The position numbers and the translations under genes were made by a program. Source: Sphingomonas canadensis (GTDB taxonomy: Bacteria > Pseudomonadota > Alphaproteobacteria > Sphingomonadales > Sphingomonadaceae). From it: a stretch of DNA of 64,000 bases. Numbering within the stretch: position 1 is the first letter of the stretch; each line of letters opens with the position of its first letter. Positions 10,286 to 17,794 of this stretch are shown piece after piece. The notes below the pieces were generated by a model, which did not search any database, was not told the origin of the DNA, and saw nothing but the letters and a program-made list of their open reading frames with translations. Location of the stretch: contig NZ_JAPDRA010000001.1 of the NCBI RefSeq assembly GCF_026013525.1, positions 186,001 through 250,000 on the forward strand, read 5' to 3'.

Positions 10286-11740
10286 ATGATGAAGCACGGA
10301 CTGAAGATAGCCGCGGGGGCCACGGTGGCCCTGCTCGCGGCATTTCCTGCCTGGGCGAACGTGGCGGATGCCGCCAGCGCCGTAGCCGATGCAGCGCCTG
10401 CCGCTGCCGCAGCCACCGTCGTTCCCGACGACACGATGGTCAACAAGGGCGACGTGGCCTGGATGCTCGTCTCGGCGGCCTTCGTCCTGATGATGTCGGT
10501 TCCGGGCCTGGCGCTGTTCTACGGCGGCCTGGTGCGCACCAAGAACATGCTGTCGGTGCTGATGCAGGTGCTGACGATCGTCTGCGTCGCGGGCCTCGTC
10601 TGGTGCGCCTGGGGCTATTCGATGGCCTTCACCAACGGCGGCGATCTCAATTCCTTCGTCGGCGGCTTCTCCAAGGTGCTGCTGAAGGGCGTTGACGCCA
10701 ACACCTTCGCGGCCACCTTCTCCAACGGCGTCTATCTGCCGGAGACGGTGTTCGTCGTCTTCCAGATGACGTTCGCGATGATCACCCCGGCGCTGATCGT
10801 CGGCGCCTTTGCGGAGCGGGTGAAGTTCACCCCGCTGATCATCTTCGTGGTCGCGTGGCTGACGCTCGTCTATTTCCCGATGGCCCACATGGTGTGGTAC
10901 TGGCCGGGACCGGACTTCCTGTCGACCATGCCGGGCGATTTCGGCCTGCTGTGGGGCTGGGGCGCTCTGGACTTCGCGGGCGGCACCGTGGTGCACATCA
11001 ACGCGGGCATCGCCGGCCTGGTGGGCTGCATCGTGATCGGCAAGCGCACCGGCTACAAGTCGGAGCCGATGGCCCCGCACTCGCTGACCATGACCATGAT
11101 CGGCGCCTCGCTGCTGTGGGTGGGCTGGTTCGGCTTCAACGCCGGTTCCAACCTCGAATCGAACAAGTTCGCCGCGCTTGCCTTCATCAACACCATGGTG
11201 GCCACCGCCGCCGCGGGCGCGATGTGGGCGATCATCGAGCAGATCGTGCACAAGAAGCCGTCGCTGCTGGGTGCGGCCTCGGGCGTCGTGGCCGGCCTGG
11301 TCGCGATCACCCCGGCCGCGGGCTTCGCCCATCCGATGACCGCGATCGTTCTCGGCGCCGTCGCCTCGATCGGCTGCTTCTTCTTCGTCACCACGGTGAA
11401 GAACGCACTGAAGTATGACGACACGCTCGACGTGTTCGGCGTCCACTGCGTCGGCGGCATCATCGGCGCGATCGGCACCGCCATCGTCGCCAATCCGGAC
11501 TTCGGCGGCCAGGGCTTCATGGACTTCACCGTGATCCCCGCCGTGGCCGGCAAGTATGACATGATGGCGCAGATCTGGACCCAGGCGAAGGCTGTGGGCG
11601 TCACGCTGGCGCTCTCAGGCGGCGTGTCGCTCGTCCTGTTCCTGCTGCTCAAGTACACCGTCGGCATCCGTCCGAGCGTGGAAGTCGAGATGGAAGGTCT
11701 CGACATCAACGCGCACGGCGAGCGTGCCTACAACTACTGA
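10286..11740 (+). CDS. amtB: ammonium transporter AmtB
   Basis: Inner-membrane ammonium channel. The 484-residue product starts with a signal peptide (KIAAGATVALLAAFPAWA) and an Ala-rich linker, then eleven predicted helices. Family marks include VPGLALFYGGLVRTKNMLS near the first helix, DFAGGTVVHINAG with the first pore histidine, and FGVHCVGGIIGAIG with the second. The start at 10286 (an ATGATG pair after AGGGGG) is preferred; the longer frame is glnK in another phase. It lies 11 bases after glnK in the same nitrogen-controlled transcript and ends before a strong terminator. Confidence 0.97.
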   Translation: MMKHGLKIAAGATVALLAAFPAWANVADAASAVADAAPAAAAATVVPDDTMVNKGDVAWMLVSAAFVLMMSVPGLALFYGGLVRTKNMLSVLMQVLTIVCVAGLVWCAWGYSMAFTNGGDLNSFVGGFSKVLLKGVDANTFAATFSNGVYLPETVFVVFQMTFAMITPALIVGAFAERVKFTPLIIFVVAWLTLVYFPMAHMVWYWPGPDFLSTMPGDFGLLWGWGALDFAGGTVVHINAGIAGLVGCIVIGKRTGYKSEPMAPHSLTMTMIGASLLWVGWFGFNAGSNLESNKFAALAFINTMVATAAAGAMWAIIEQIVHKKPSLLGAASGVVAGLVAITPAAGFAHPMTAIVLGAVASIGCFFFVTTVKNALKYDDTLDVFGVHCVGGIIGAIGTAIVANPDFGGQGFMDFTVIPAVAGKYDMMAQIWTQAKAVGVTLALSGGVSLVLFLLLKYTVGIRPSVEVEMEGLDINAHGERAYNY

Positions 11741-11814
11741 CAAGCTCGGGCGCCGCATCCCTTCTCTCTCCTCGGGGCGCGGCGCCCCACCCAGGTTCCT
11801 CCTGCGGACGACTT

Positions 11815-11843
11815 GGCCGGTGCGAAAGCGCCGGCCTTTTTTT
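11815..11843 (+). terminator. intrinsic terminator of glnK-amtB
   Basis: A nine-base-pair GC stem, GGCCGGTGC and GCGCCGGCC (one G-T wobble), closed by a GAAA loop and followed by seven T residues (11837-11843). It lies 75 bases after the amtB stop. Confidence 0.93.
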
Positions 11844-11935
11844 GTTCCTCAGCAATATTGGCAAATTGCCAGCTTGATTCCCGCTATCCTCTGATATTCA
11901 ATAGCGAGACTTCGTTGTCCTAGGGGGGAGAGGAC

Positions 11936-12787
11936 ATGAAAGAAAAAGCGCCTTGGCCGACACTTGTCGCCGTCGCGACGCTGATCACATATGCGATCGG
12001 CTTCTTCATCTACTTGCGCGATGCGGTTATATTCCTGTGGAAGGCGCTTGCACTGGACGAGACCGAACCTACCACCGCGATGGTTACGGCCGGCGTGCTG
12101 ATGATTGGAAGCGCGATCTTCGGGCTATTGCTAGGGCCGGCCACCCGCTCCTATCGCGAATGGAAGCGTCAGCGAGAGGCGAGGAAGCTCGGCCAAGCCT
12201 ATCAGCCGCCCCGCAAGCGCAGGCTGCCGCGGATCCTTCTCATAGCGCTGGCGCTGACCGGCACGGCGGTTGCCGCGGTCGGGCTGGCAGGCGGGCCGGA
12301 CAAGGTCCTTGAACTGCTACGCGGTCTCTTTTCCGGCTCAGGTAACGATCCCGGAACAGTACCCCTCGACGGCGCTCCCACAGTATGGTCGAGCTGTGCG
12401 GGCGCCCGGGAGACCTATCGCGGCGTCGCGGCCCGGCGCACGCCATCCACACCCGCGGGCACATGGAAGGGCACCGCCACCTGGCTCCGGGGCACCCAGA
12501 CATGGACATTCAGCGGCCGGACGATCAGTCTTACCGGCGGCTATCAGGGCAAGTGGGAACAACGCGGAAAGGACCACCGGCTGGTCGTCCGCTTCGGCGG
12601 CGGCACCGTATTCGAGGCGCAGATGGTCGGCGAGATGCTCTGCGGCCTGCGCTATAGTCCGGACGGGGACAATGTGCCGGACGGCAGCTTCGTTCTGACG
12701 CTGGCCGGCCGCACGCCAGCTGACCGCGCGCGCGAGCCAGAGAGCATTCCCGAGTGGGTCAAGGAGGTGTTTGAGAACGAGCTCTAG
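11936..12787 (+). CDS. membrane protein of unknown function
   Basis: 283 residues; GGGGGAGAGGAC lies just before the ATG. The N-terminal 120 residues hold three predicted membrane helices (LVAVATLITYAIGFFIYL, VLMIGSAIFGLLLGPA and ILLIALALTGTAVAAVG) separated by a basic loop. The C-terminal half is a soluble, probably beta-rich domain with TWKGTATWLRGTQTWTFSG and RLVVRFGGGTVFEAQMVG, and two cysteines (SSCAG and EMLCG). I do not recognise the family. It stands alone after the amtB terminator; its upstream region is more AT-rich than the surroundings, which may mark an acquired gene. Confidence 0.7.
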   Translation: MKEKAPWPTLVAVATLITYAIGFFIYLRDAVIFLWKALALDETEPTTAMVTAGVLMIGSAIFGLLLGPATRSYREWKRQREARKLGQAYQPPRKRRLPRILLIALALTGTAVAAVGLAGGPDKVLELLRGLFSGSGNDPGTVPLDGAPTVWSSCAGARETYRGVAARRTPSTPAGTWKGTATWLRGTQTWTFSGRTISLTGGYQGKWEQRGKDHRLVVRFGGGTVFEAQMVGEMLCGLRYSPDGDNVPDGSFVLTLAGRTPADRAREPESIPEWVKEVFENEL

Positions 12788-12797
12788 CCCGCCCCGC

Positions 12798-14387
12798 TCA
12801 CCCCAGGTCCTCGCGCAAGAACGCTGCGCAGCGTTCGCCGATCATGATGCTGGGCGCATTGGTGTTGCCGCCCACCAGCCGCGGCATCACCGAGGCATCG
12901 GCGACATAGAGCCCCTCCACCCCGCGCACGCGCAGCCGCGGATCGCATACCGCGCCATCGTCCGATCCCATCCGCGCCGTGCCCACCGGATGATAGACGG
13001 TGTCGGCGCGCGCGCGGATCAGACGTTCCAGCGCGGCATCGTCGGCCAGATCGATCGGATAGCGGTCCCGCCCCTTATAGTCCGTCATCGGCGGGGTCTC
13101 CAGGATGCGGTACATCGCCCGCACGCCGCGCTTCAGGGTCTCCATGTCGCGCGGATCGCTCAGGAAATGCGGGTCGATCACCGGCGCGTCGTGCGGATCG
13201 AGCGAGCGCAGCCGCACCGTGCCCCGGCTTTCGGGCCGCAGCACGCAGGCGTGGCAACTGAAGCCATGGCCCTTCACCGCAGCGCGCCCATGGTCCTCCA
13301 CGATCGCGATCAGGAAGTGGAGCTGGATATCCGGCCGCGACAGCGCGGGATCGGTGGTGATGAACCCGCCGCCCTCGGCATAGGGGGTGGTCATCGGCCC
13401 CTTCCGCGTCGTCATCCAGCGCGCGATGTTGCCCAGCGACTTCAGGCTGCCCGCCAGGCTGCGCCCCAGGAAGAAGCTGCCCTGCGTCTCGAACGCGGCG
13501 ACATAGTCGATATGATCCTGCAGCCCCTCGCCCACCTCGGGCCGGTCGACGCGCACCGCCAGGCCCAGCTCGCCCAGATGCGCGCCCGGGCCGATGCCGG
13601 AGAGCATCAGCAACTGCGGCGTCTGGAACGCCCCCGCCGCCATCACCACCGCGCGCCGCGCACGGATCACCCGCGCCGCGCCGTCGCGCTGATAGGCGAC
13701 GCCCCACACGCGCCCGTCCTCGAACAGCACGCGCTCGGTCAGCGCGTCGGTCAGCACGGTCAGATTCTCGCGCCGCCCCGCCTCACCGCCCAGATAGGCG
13801 CGCGCCGCGCTCCAGCGCTCGCCGTTGCGCTGGGTCACCTGATAGATGCCCACGCCTTCCTGGCGCGCGCCGTTGAAATCCTCGTTCACCGGGATCTGCA
13901 GGCTGGCCGCCGCCTCGACAAAGGCGCGGGTGCCGCCATGGGCATAATCCTGGTCGCTGACCCACAGCGGCCCATCCGCGCCATGATATTCGCCGGCACC
14001 GCGAACGTTGTGCTCGGCGCGGCGGAACCACGGCAGCACGTCTTCCCAGCCCCAGCCGGTGCAGCCGAGCGCGGCCCATTCGTCATAGTCCTGGTGATGG
14101 CCGCGGACATAGAGCATCGCGTTGATCGCGCTCGATCCGCCCAGCCCGCGCCCGCGCGGCTGATATCCCCGGCGCCCGTCGAGCCCCGGCTGGGGCACCG
14201 TTTCGAAGCGCCAGTTGGTCTTCTCGTTCTGGAAGGGCATCATGCCGGGCATGATGGTCTTCAGGCCGTTGTTGCGCCCGCCGGCCTCCAGCAGCGCGAC
14301 GGTGTAGCGTCCGTCCTCGCTCAGGCGGCCCGCTGCGGCGCTTCCCCCGGATCCTCCGCCGATGACGACGATGTCGGCTTCTTCCAC
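12798..14387 (-). CDS. GMC family FAD-dependent alcohol oxidoreductase
   Basis: 529 residues of the glucose-methanol-choline oxidoreductase family, which oxidise an alcohol to an aldehyde using FAD. The dinucleotide-binding motif VVIGGGSGGSAAAGRL is at residues 7-22 and the adenine-contacting ALLEAGG follows. RGRGLGGSSAINAMLYVRG is the first GMC signature and GAFQTPQLLMLSGIGP the second. The C-terminus carries the catalytic pair in HPVGTARMG and GGNTNAPSIMIGE (His and Asn). The start lies 67 bases inside the upstream hydroxylase gene, out of phase; it cannot be later because the FAD motif begins at residue 7. Overlap implies co-translation, so the hydroxylase product may be its substrate (inference). 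Confidence 0.92.
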   Translation of the reverse strand: MEEADIVVIGGGSGGSAAAGRLSEDGRYTVALLEAGGRNNGLKTIMPGMMPFQNEKTNWRFETVPQPGLDGRRGYQPRGRGLGGSSAINAMLYVRGHHQDYDEWAALGCTGWGWEDVLPWFRRAEHNVRGAGEYHGADGPLWVSDQDYAHGGTRAFVEAAASLQIPVNEDFNGARQEGVGIYQVTQRNGERWSAARAYLGGEAGRRENLTVLTDALTERVLFEDGRVWGVAYQRDGAARVIRARRAVVMAAGAFQTPQLLMLSGIGPGAHLGELGLAVRVDRPEVGEGLQDHIDYVAAFETQGSFFLGRSLAGSLKSLGNIARWMTTRKGPMTTPYAEGGGFITTDPALSRPDIQLHFLIAIVEDHGRAAVKGHGFSCHACVLRPESRGTVRLRSLDPHDAPVIDPHFLSDPRDMETLKRGVRAMYRILETPPMTDYKGRDRYPIDLADDAALERLIRARADTVYHPVGTARMGSDDGAVCDPRLRVRGVEGLYVADASVMPRLVGGNTNAPSIMIGERCAAFLREDLG

Positions 14388-15283
14388 TCGGTCCCCCGCT
14401 CCCCGCGCGCCTGCCAGCGCGCCTTGATTATCTCCGATGTATCCCGGCTGCCGTCATGGCTCCACCCCGGCGGCTTCGCCATATAGTTCCACTTCGCGAC
14501 GATCCCGGGTGCCTTCCACACATCCTTCGCGATCCCCACCCATTCATGGAACGCGGCCCAGATCAGGTTGAAGCTGCCCAGATCCTTGACGATGCCGTAG
14601 CGCGGCCGGTCGTCCGCCCGTTCCGGCTCGAAGGTGCCGAACATCCGGTCCCAGACGATGAAGACCCCGGCATAGTTCTTGTCCAGATATCTCGGGTTGG
14701 TCGCATGGTGGACGCGGTGGTGCGACGGGGTGTTCATCACCGCCTCGAACCAGCGCGGCATGCGATCGATCACCTCGGTGTGGATCCAGAACTGATAGAT
14801 CAGGTTCAGCCCCGCGACGAAGAACACCATCGCCGGATGGAAGCCGATCAGGAACAGCGGGATGCGGAAGACGAAGGCCAGGCTGATGAAGCCGGTCCAG
14901 GTCTGCCGCAGCGCGGTGGACAGGTTATAGTGCTGGCTGGAATGGTGGATGACGTGGCTGGCCCAGAACCAGCGCACGCGATGCGCCGAGCGATGGAAGA
15001 CATAATAGGCCAGATCGTCGATCACGAAGGCCGCGACGAACCAATACCATTGCCAGCCGATGTCGAAGAGCCGGAACTGCCACAGCCACATCGCCATGAC
15101 ATAGACGATGCCCGCGGTGATCCCGCCGGCGATCGTGCTGCCCAGCCCCAGCGCGAGCGACGTCAGCGTGTCCTTCGGGCAATAGGCCCGCCGGTCCTTC
15201 GCCCAGGCATAGAGCATCTCTGCGAATACGAGCAGGACGAAGGCGGGAATCGCATAGTCGACGGGGTTGGGAAGGCGCGGCAT
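14321..15283 (-). CDS. sterol desaturase/AGMO-like di-iron hydroxylase
   Basis: 320-residue integral membrane protein of the fatty acid hydroxylase superfamily. Histidine boxes read HRSAHRVRWFWASHVIHHSS and SHHRVHHATN, which bind a di-iron centre. Flanking sequences STALRQTWTG, QFWIHTEVI, YLDKNYAGVFIVWDRMFGTF and YGIVKDL resemble alkylglycerol monooxygenase (AGMO/TMEM195) more than C-5 sterol desaturases. AGMO cleaves ether lipids by hydroxylating the ether carbon; whether this one does is inference. The 3' end overlaps the GMC gene by 67 bases. An inverted repeat (15292-15313) sits just ahead of its start, and a divergent TetR gene lies upstream. Confidence 0.87.
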   Translation of the reverse strand: MPRLPNPVDYAIPAFVLLVFAEMLYAWAKDRRAYCPKDTLTSLALGLGSTIAGGITAGIVYVMAMWLWQFRLFDIGWQWYWFVAAFVIDDLAYYVFHRSAHRVRWFWASHVIHHSSQHYNLSTALRQTWTGFISLAFVFRIPLFLIGFHPAMVFFVAGLNLIYQFWIHTEVIDRMPRWFEAVMNTPSHHRVHHATNPRYLDKNYAGVFIVWDRMFGTFEPERADDRPRYGIVKDLGSFNLIWAAFHEWVGIAKDVWKAPGIVAKWNYMAKPPGWSHDGSRDTSEIIKARWQARGERGTEWKKPTSSSSAEDPGEAPQRAA

Positions 15284-15291
15284 CGGCGCTT

Positions 15292-15313
15292 GCTTACATC
15301 ATTGTAGGTAAGC
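15292..15313. promoter_or_regulatory. possible operator upstream of the hydroxylase gene
   Basis: GCTTAC (15292-15297) and GTAAGC (15308-15313) form an inverted repeat with a 10-base spacer, 9 bases upstream of the hydroxylase ATG. Its sequence differs from the dyad near the TetR gene, so binding by the same regulator is not assured. Confidence 0.4.
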
Positions 15314-15402
15314 TGTCATCCGGCAGGATGCGGATGCGCGCGGCGGATGCGTGCGGCCTTCCGGGCCCCCCCCAGCCGGGAACCGGAAGGGGTCATTGAC
15401 TC

Positions 15403-15426
15403 ACTTGATTGAATGATCAATCAAGT
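15403..15426. promoter_or_regulatory. perfect dyad, probable TetR operator
   Basis: ACTTGATTGA (15403-15412) and its exact reverse complement TCAATCAAGT (15417-15426) are separated by ATGA. This is a 24-base dyad in the divergent region, 32 bases upstream of the TetR ATG. TTGACT at 15396-15401 could be a -35 box, so a bound repressor would cover the promoter. Confidence 0.75.
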
Positions 15427-15458
15427 AGCATGCCCAATTTCCGGAAGCCGATTCGCCG

Positions 15459-16070
15459 ATGAACCGCCCAGCCCGCAGCGCGCGCGATCGCATCGTCGAG
15501 GCGGCGATGGAGCTGTTCTGGGAGAAGGGGTATAATTCGACCTCCGTCTCCGACATCCTCAGCCGCACCCAGCTCAACTCGGGCAGCCTCTATCATGCCT
15601 TCCCGGGCAAGCAGGACATATTGATCGCGGTGCTGGAGGCCTATCGCGAGGGGCTGCACCCGATGCTGCTCGCGCCTGCGTGGGAGGGGGTGGAAGATCC
15701 GATCGAGCGGATCTTCGCGCTGCTCGCCGCCTATCGCGGGCTGATCCTGCAGACCGACTGCACCTATGGCTGCCCCATCGGCAGCCTGGCGCTGGAGCTG
15801 CACGAGGCGGACCCCGCGGTGCGCGAGCTGCTGGCCGCCAACTTCTCCGGATGGACCGCGGCGATCGAACAGTGCCTGGGGGATGCGGGCGATCGCCTGC
15901 CGCCCGGCCTCGATCGCCGCACCCTGGCCGAATTCGTGCTGACGACGATGGAGGGCGGCGTGATGCAGGCGCGCACCCATCGCGACGTCGGCTATTTCGA
16001 TCGCGGCGTTGCCGCACTGCGCCAGCATTTCGAGATGCTTCAGGCCCGGGCGCAACTCGAACGGGCCTGA
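15459..16070 (+). CDS. TetR/AcrR family transcriptional regulator
   Basis: 203 residues. The N-terminal helix-turn-helix domain reads RDRIVEAAMELFWEKGYNST and SVSDILSRTQLNSGSLYHAF, typical of TetR. The C-terminal ligand domain contains TDCTYGCPIGSLALEL and ends in amphipathic helices. It is divergent from the AGMO-like hydroxylase/GMC pair and has a perfect 24-base dyad ahead of it, so it probably controls itself and that pair. Ligand unknown; a lipid or alcohol would fit the neighbours (inference). Confidence 0.92.
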   Translation: MNRPARSARDRIVEAAMELFWEKGYNSTSVSDILSRTQLNSGSLYHAFPGKQDILIAVLEAYREGLHPMLLAPAWEGVEDPIERIFALLAAYRGLILQTDCTYGCPIGSLALELHEADPAVRELLAANFSGWTAAIEQCLGDAGDRLPPGLDRRTLAEFVLTTMEGGVMQARTHRDVGYFDRGVAALRQHFEMLQARAQLERA

Positions 16071-16087
16071 ACGGGGGGAGACGATCG

Positions 16088-16531
16088 ATGCTGGGCGTTC
16101 TGCTGTCGCTTGCGCTGGCACAGGGCGCGCCGGAGATATCGGCGCCCGTGGCTGTCGCGGCACCGGCCGGTGCCGACAGCGCCGCCTATGCCGCGATCGC
16201 CGCGCCGCCGGGCGAGCGGCTGACCGGGGCGAGCTGCACCTGCGCCGCGCGCGTCGAACTGCACCGCATCGTGCGCGCGGACGGCGACATATCCATGCTG
16301 GTCGATCCCGCCTGGGACATTCCGGCCGCAGGCCTGGAAATCCGCCCGGGGAGCGACCTCCACCTGATGCTGATGGACCTGCGTCACCCGCTGGCCGAGG
16401 GCGCGCCGGTGGAGATCGTGCTGCGCTTCGAAAAGGCCGGGGAGATCCGAGTCCGCTTCCATGTGACCCGGGACAGCCGCGGCTGGTGGGCCGCGAACGT
16501 CAGGCCAGCGCGTCCGGCCCCAGCCCCCTGA
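16088..16531 (+). CDS. PCu(A)C-type periplasmic copper chaperone
   Basis: 147 residues with a signal peptide (LGVLLSLALAQGAP). The Cu(I) motif of the PCu(A)C family, H-X10-M-X21-H-X-M, is complete: His59, Met70, His92 and Met94. The C-terminal strand pattern PLAEGAPVEIVLRFEKAGEI also fits. Such proteins deliver copper to the CuA site of cytochrome oxidase in the periplasm. Unusually, a Cys-Thr-Cys pair (residues 50-52) precedes the first His, where the family usually has Ser/Thr/Pro. The ATG at 16088 follows GGGGGAG. It is 17 bases after the TetR gene and may be co-transcribed; its 3' end overlaps the next, convergent gene by 32 bases. Confidence 0.85.
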   Translation: MLGVLLSLALAQGAPEISAPVAVAAPAGADSAAYAAIAAPPGERLTGASCTCAARVELHRIVRADGDISMLVDPAWDIPAAGLEIRPGSDLHLMLMDLRHPLAEGAPVEIVLRFEKAGEIRVRFHVTRDSRGWWAANVRPARPAPAP

Positions 16532-16865
16532 GCAGCACGCTGCCGAAGCGCGCCTCGCCGCTCGCCACGCGCAGCCCCTCGGGCGTCGGCCGGGCCTCCG
16601 GATGCGACAGGCGGCGGCCCGCCACGCGCGCGCCATGGACCTTCAGCAACGCGACGCTGCCGTCGCGCCCATGGACGATCGCGGCCTGCCCGTCGCTCGC
16701 CACGATCGCGCGCGCGCCTTCGAAGCCGGAAAGGATCGCCTCGGCCTCCACGATCGCCTCGGCCTCGCCGGCGATGCGCCCGCCGCCCAGCCGCAGCGCC
16801 CAGGCGGCCGCGGCGAGCATCAGGATCGCCGCCAGCGACCCGCCGAGCAGGATCAGATCCTTCAC
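16500..16865 (-). CDS. small membrane-anchored protein of unknown function
   Basis: 121 residues from a GTG start. One N-terminal membrane helix (ILLGGSLAAILMLAAAAWAL) is followed by a compact domain with repeated short strands (GARAIVASDGQAAIVHGRDG, GSVALLKVHGARVAGRRL). The end overlaps the convergent copper chaperone by 32 bases. It follows the DUF442 gene by 11 bases in the same direction, so the two are probably one transcript. Family not recognised. Confidence 0.68.
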   Translation of the reverse strand: MKDLILLGGSLAAILMLAAAAWALRLGGGRIAGEAEAIVEAEAILSGFEGARAIVASDGQAAIVHGRDGSVALLKVHGARVAGRRLSHPEARPTPEGLRVASGEARFGSVLLRGLGPDALA

Positions 16866-16876
16866 CCCCGCGCCCC

Positions 16877-17305
16877 TCAGGCCTTGCCCGACAGCGCGTC
16901 GAGCATCGGGCGGATACCGGTCAGGTCATATCCGGCGCGCGCGCCCTTCTCCACCAGATGCGCGGGATCGCCGCCCTTGCTCGCCGCCGCCAGCGCCCAC
17001 AGGTTGCAGGAGCGCGTGCCCGACCGGCAATAGGCCAGCACCGGCCCGCCGGCCGCCTCCAGCACCGCCGCCATCGCGGTGACCTGGTTGGCCGAGAAGC
17101 CCGCGTGCGTCACCGGAATGGCGGTATAGGCCAGCCCGGCCGCCTTGGCCGCCGCCGCGATCGCGGCGCCATCGGGCTGGTCGGCCACCTCGCCATCGGG
17201 CCGGTTGTTGACGATCGCCACGAAGCCCGCGGCGGCCAGCCCGGCCACCTGCTCCGGCGCGATCTGCGGCGCCACCGATATGGTCTCGTCTATCTTGTGG
17301 ATCAC
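16877..17305 (-). CDS. DUF442 / TIGR01244 phosphatase-like sulfur transferase family protein
   Basis: 142 residues from a GTG start with GGGAG upstream. The fold is that of dual-specificity phosphatases: AGFVAIVNNRPDGEVADQ, YTAIPVTHAGFSANQV, and the P-loop YCRSGTRSCNLWALA with the catalytic Cys followed by Arg. This is the family fused to metallo-beta-lactamase domains in Blh-type sulfide proteins and annotated TIGR01244; here the domain is alone. Reaction unproven; phosphatase or persulfide transfer are both possible. Confidence 0.85.
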   Translation of the reverse strand: MIHKIDETISVAPQIAPEQVAGLAAAGFVAIVNNRPDGEVADQPDGAAIAAAAKAAGLAYTAIPVTHAGFSANQVTAMAAVLEAAGGPVLAYCRSGTRSCNLWALAAASKGGDPAHLVEKGARAGYDLTGIRPMLDALSGKA

Positions 17306-17317
17306 GCGAAGCTCCCG

Positions 17318-17794
17318 TCAGTCGTCCATGCCCAGCGGTTCATATTCCTTGAGCACCTTCATCACCTTGGCATCGCCGGCATATTTCTTGTTCAGCGCGG
17401 CCAGCGTCTTGTCGATTCCGGGGCACAGCTCGGCCACCGCGTCCTCGATCTGCTTGCGGCGCTGGGCGTCGAAATCGGGCTCGCCCGCCCAATGCTCGCA
17501 TCCCTGGCGGCGGATCACCCATTGCTGCACCTCGGCGGGAACGCCGCGCAGTTCCGGATAATGTTCCAGGTCCACGTCGCTCAGCGGCTCGGCCGGCTTG
17601 GCGGCGGTGCTCGCGTTGGCGGGCGCGGCCTCCGCGGCGTTGACCACGGGCTCGGCGGCGTTCGCGCTGTTCGCCACCGGCGCGGGCTCCGCCAGGTTGG
17701 CGGTCAGGTTCGCCTCCGCCGCATTGTTCGCCGCGGGGGCGCCCTGGGTGCATCCCGCCAGCGCCAGCAGCGCCACCATACCGAAACTGCGCAT
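17318..17794 (-). CDS. putative lipoprotein of unknown function
   Basis: 158 residues beginning MRSFGMVALLALAGC, a lipobox (LAGC) at residues 12-15. A long Ala/Asn/Pro-rich linker follows to about residue 70, then a folded domain with VQQWVIRRQGCEHWAGE, AVAELCPGID and KVMKVLKEY. Two cysteines in the domain may pair. The ATG shares its A with the recQ stop (TGATG), implying translational coupling to recQ. No function is evident. Confidence 0.75.
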   Translation of the reverse strand: MRSFGMVALLALAGCTQGAPAANNAAEANLTANLAEPAPVANSANAAEPVVNAAEAAPANASTAAKPAEPLSDVDLEHYPELRGVPAEVQQWVIRRQGCEHWAGEPDFDAQRRKQIEDAVAELCPGIDKTLAALNKKYAGDAKVMKVLKEYEPLGMDD

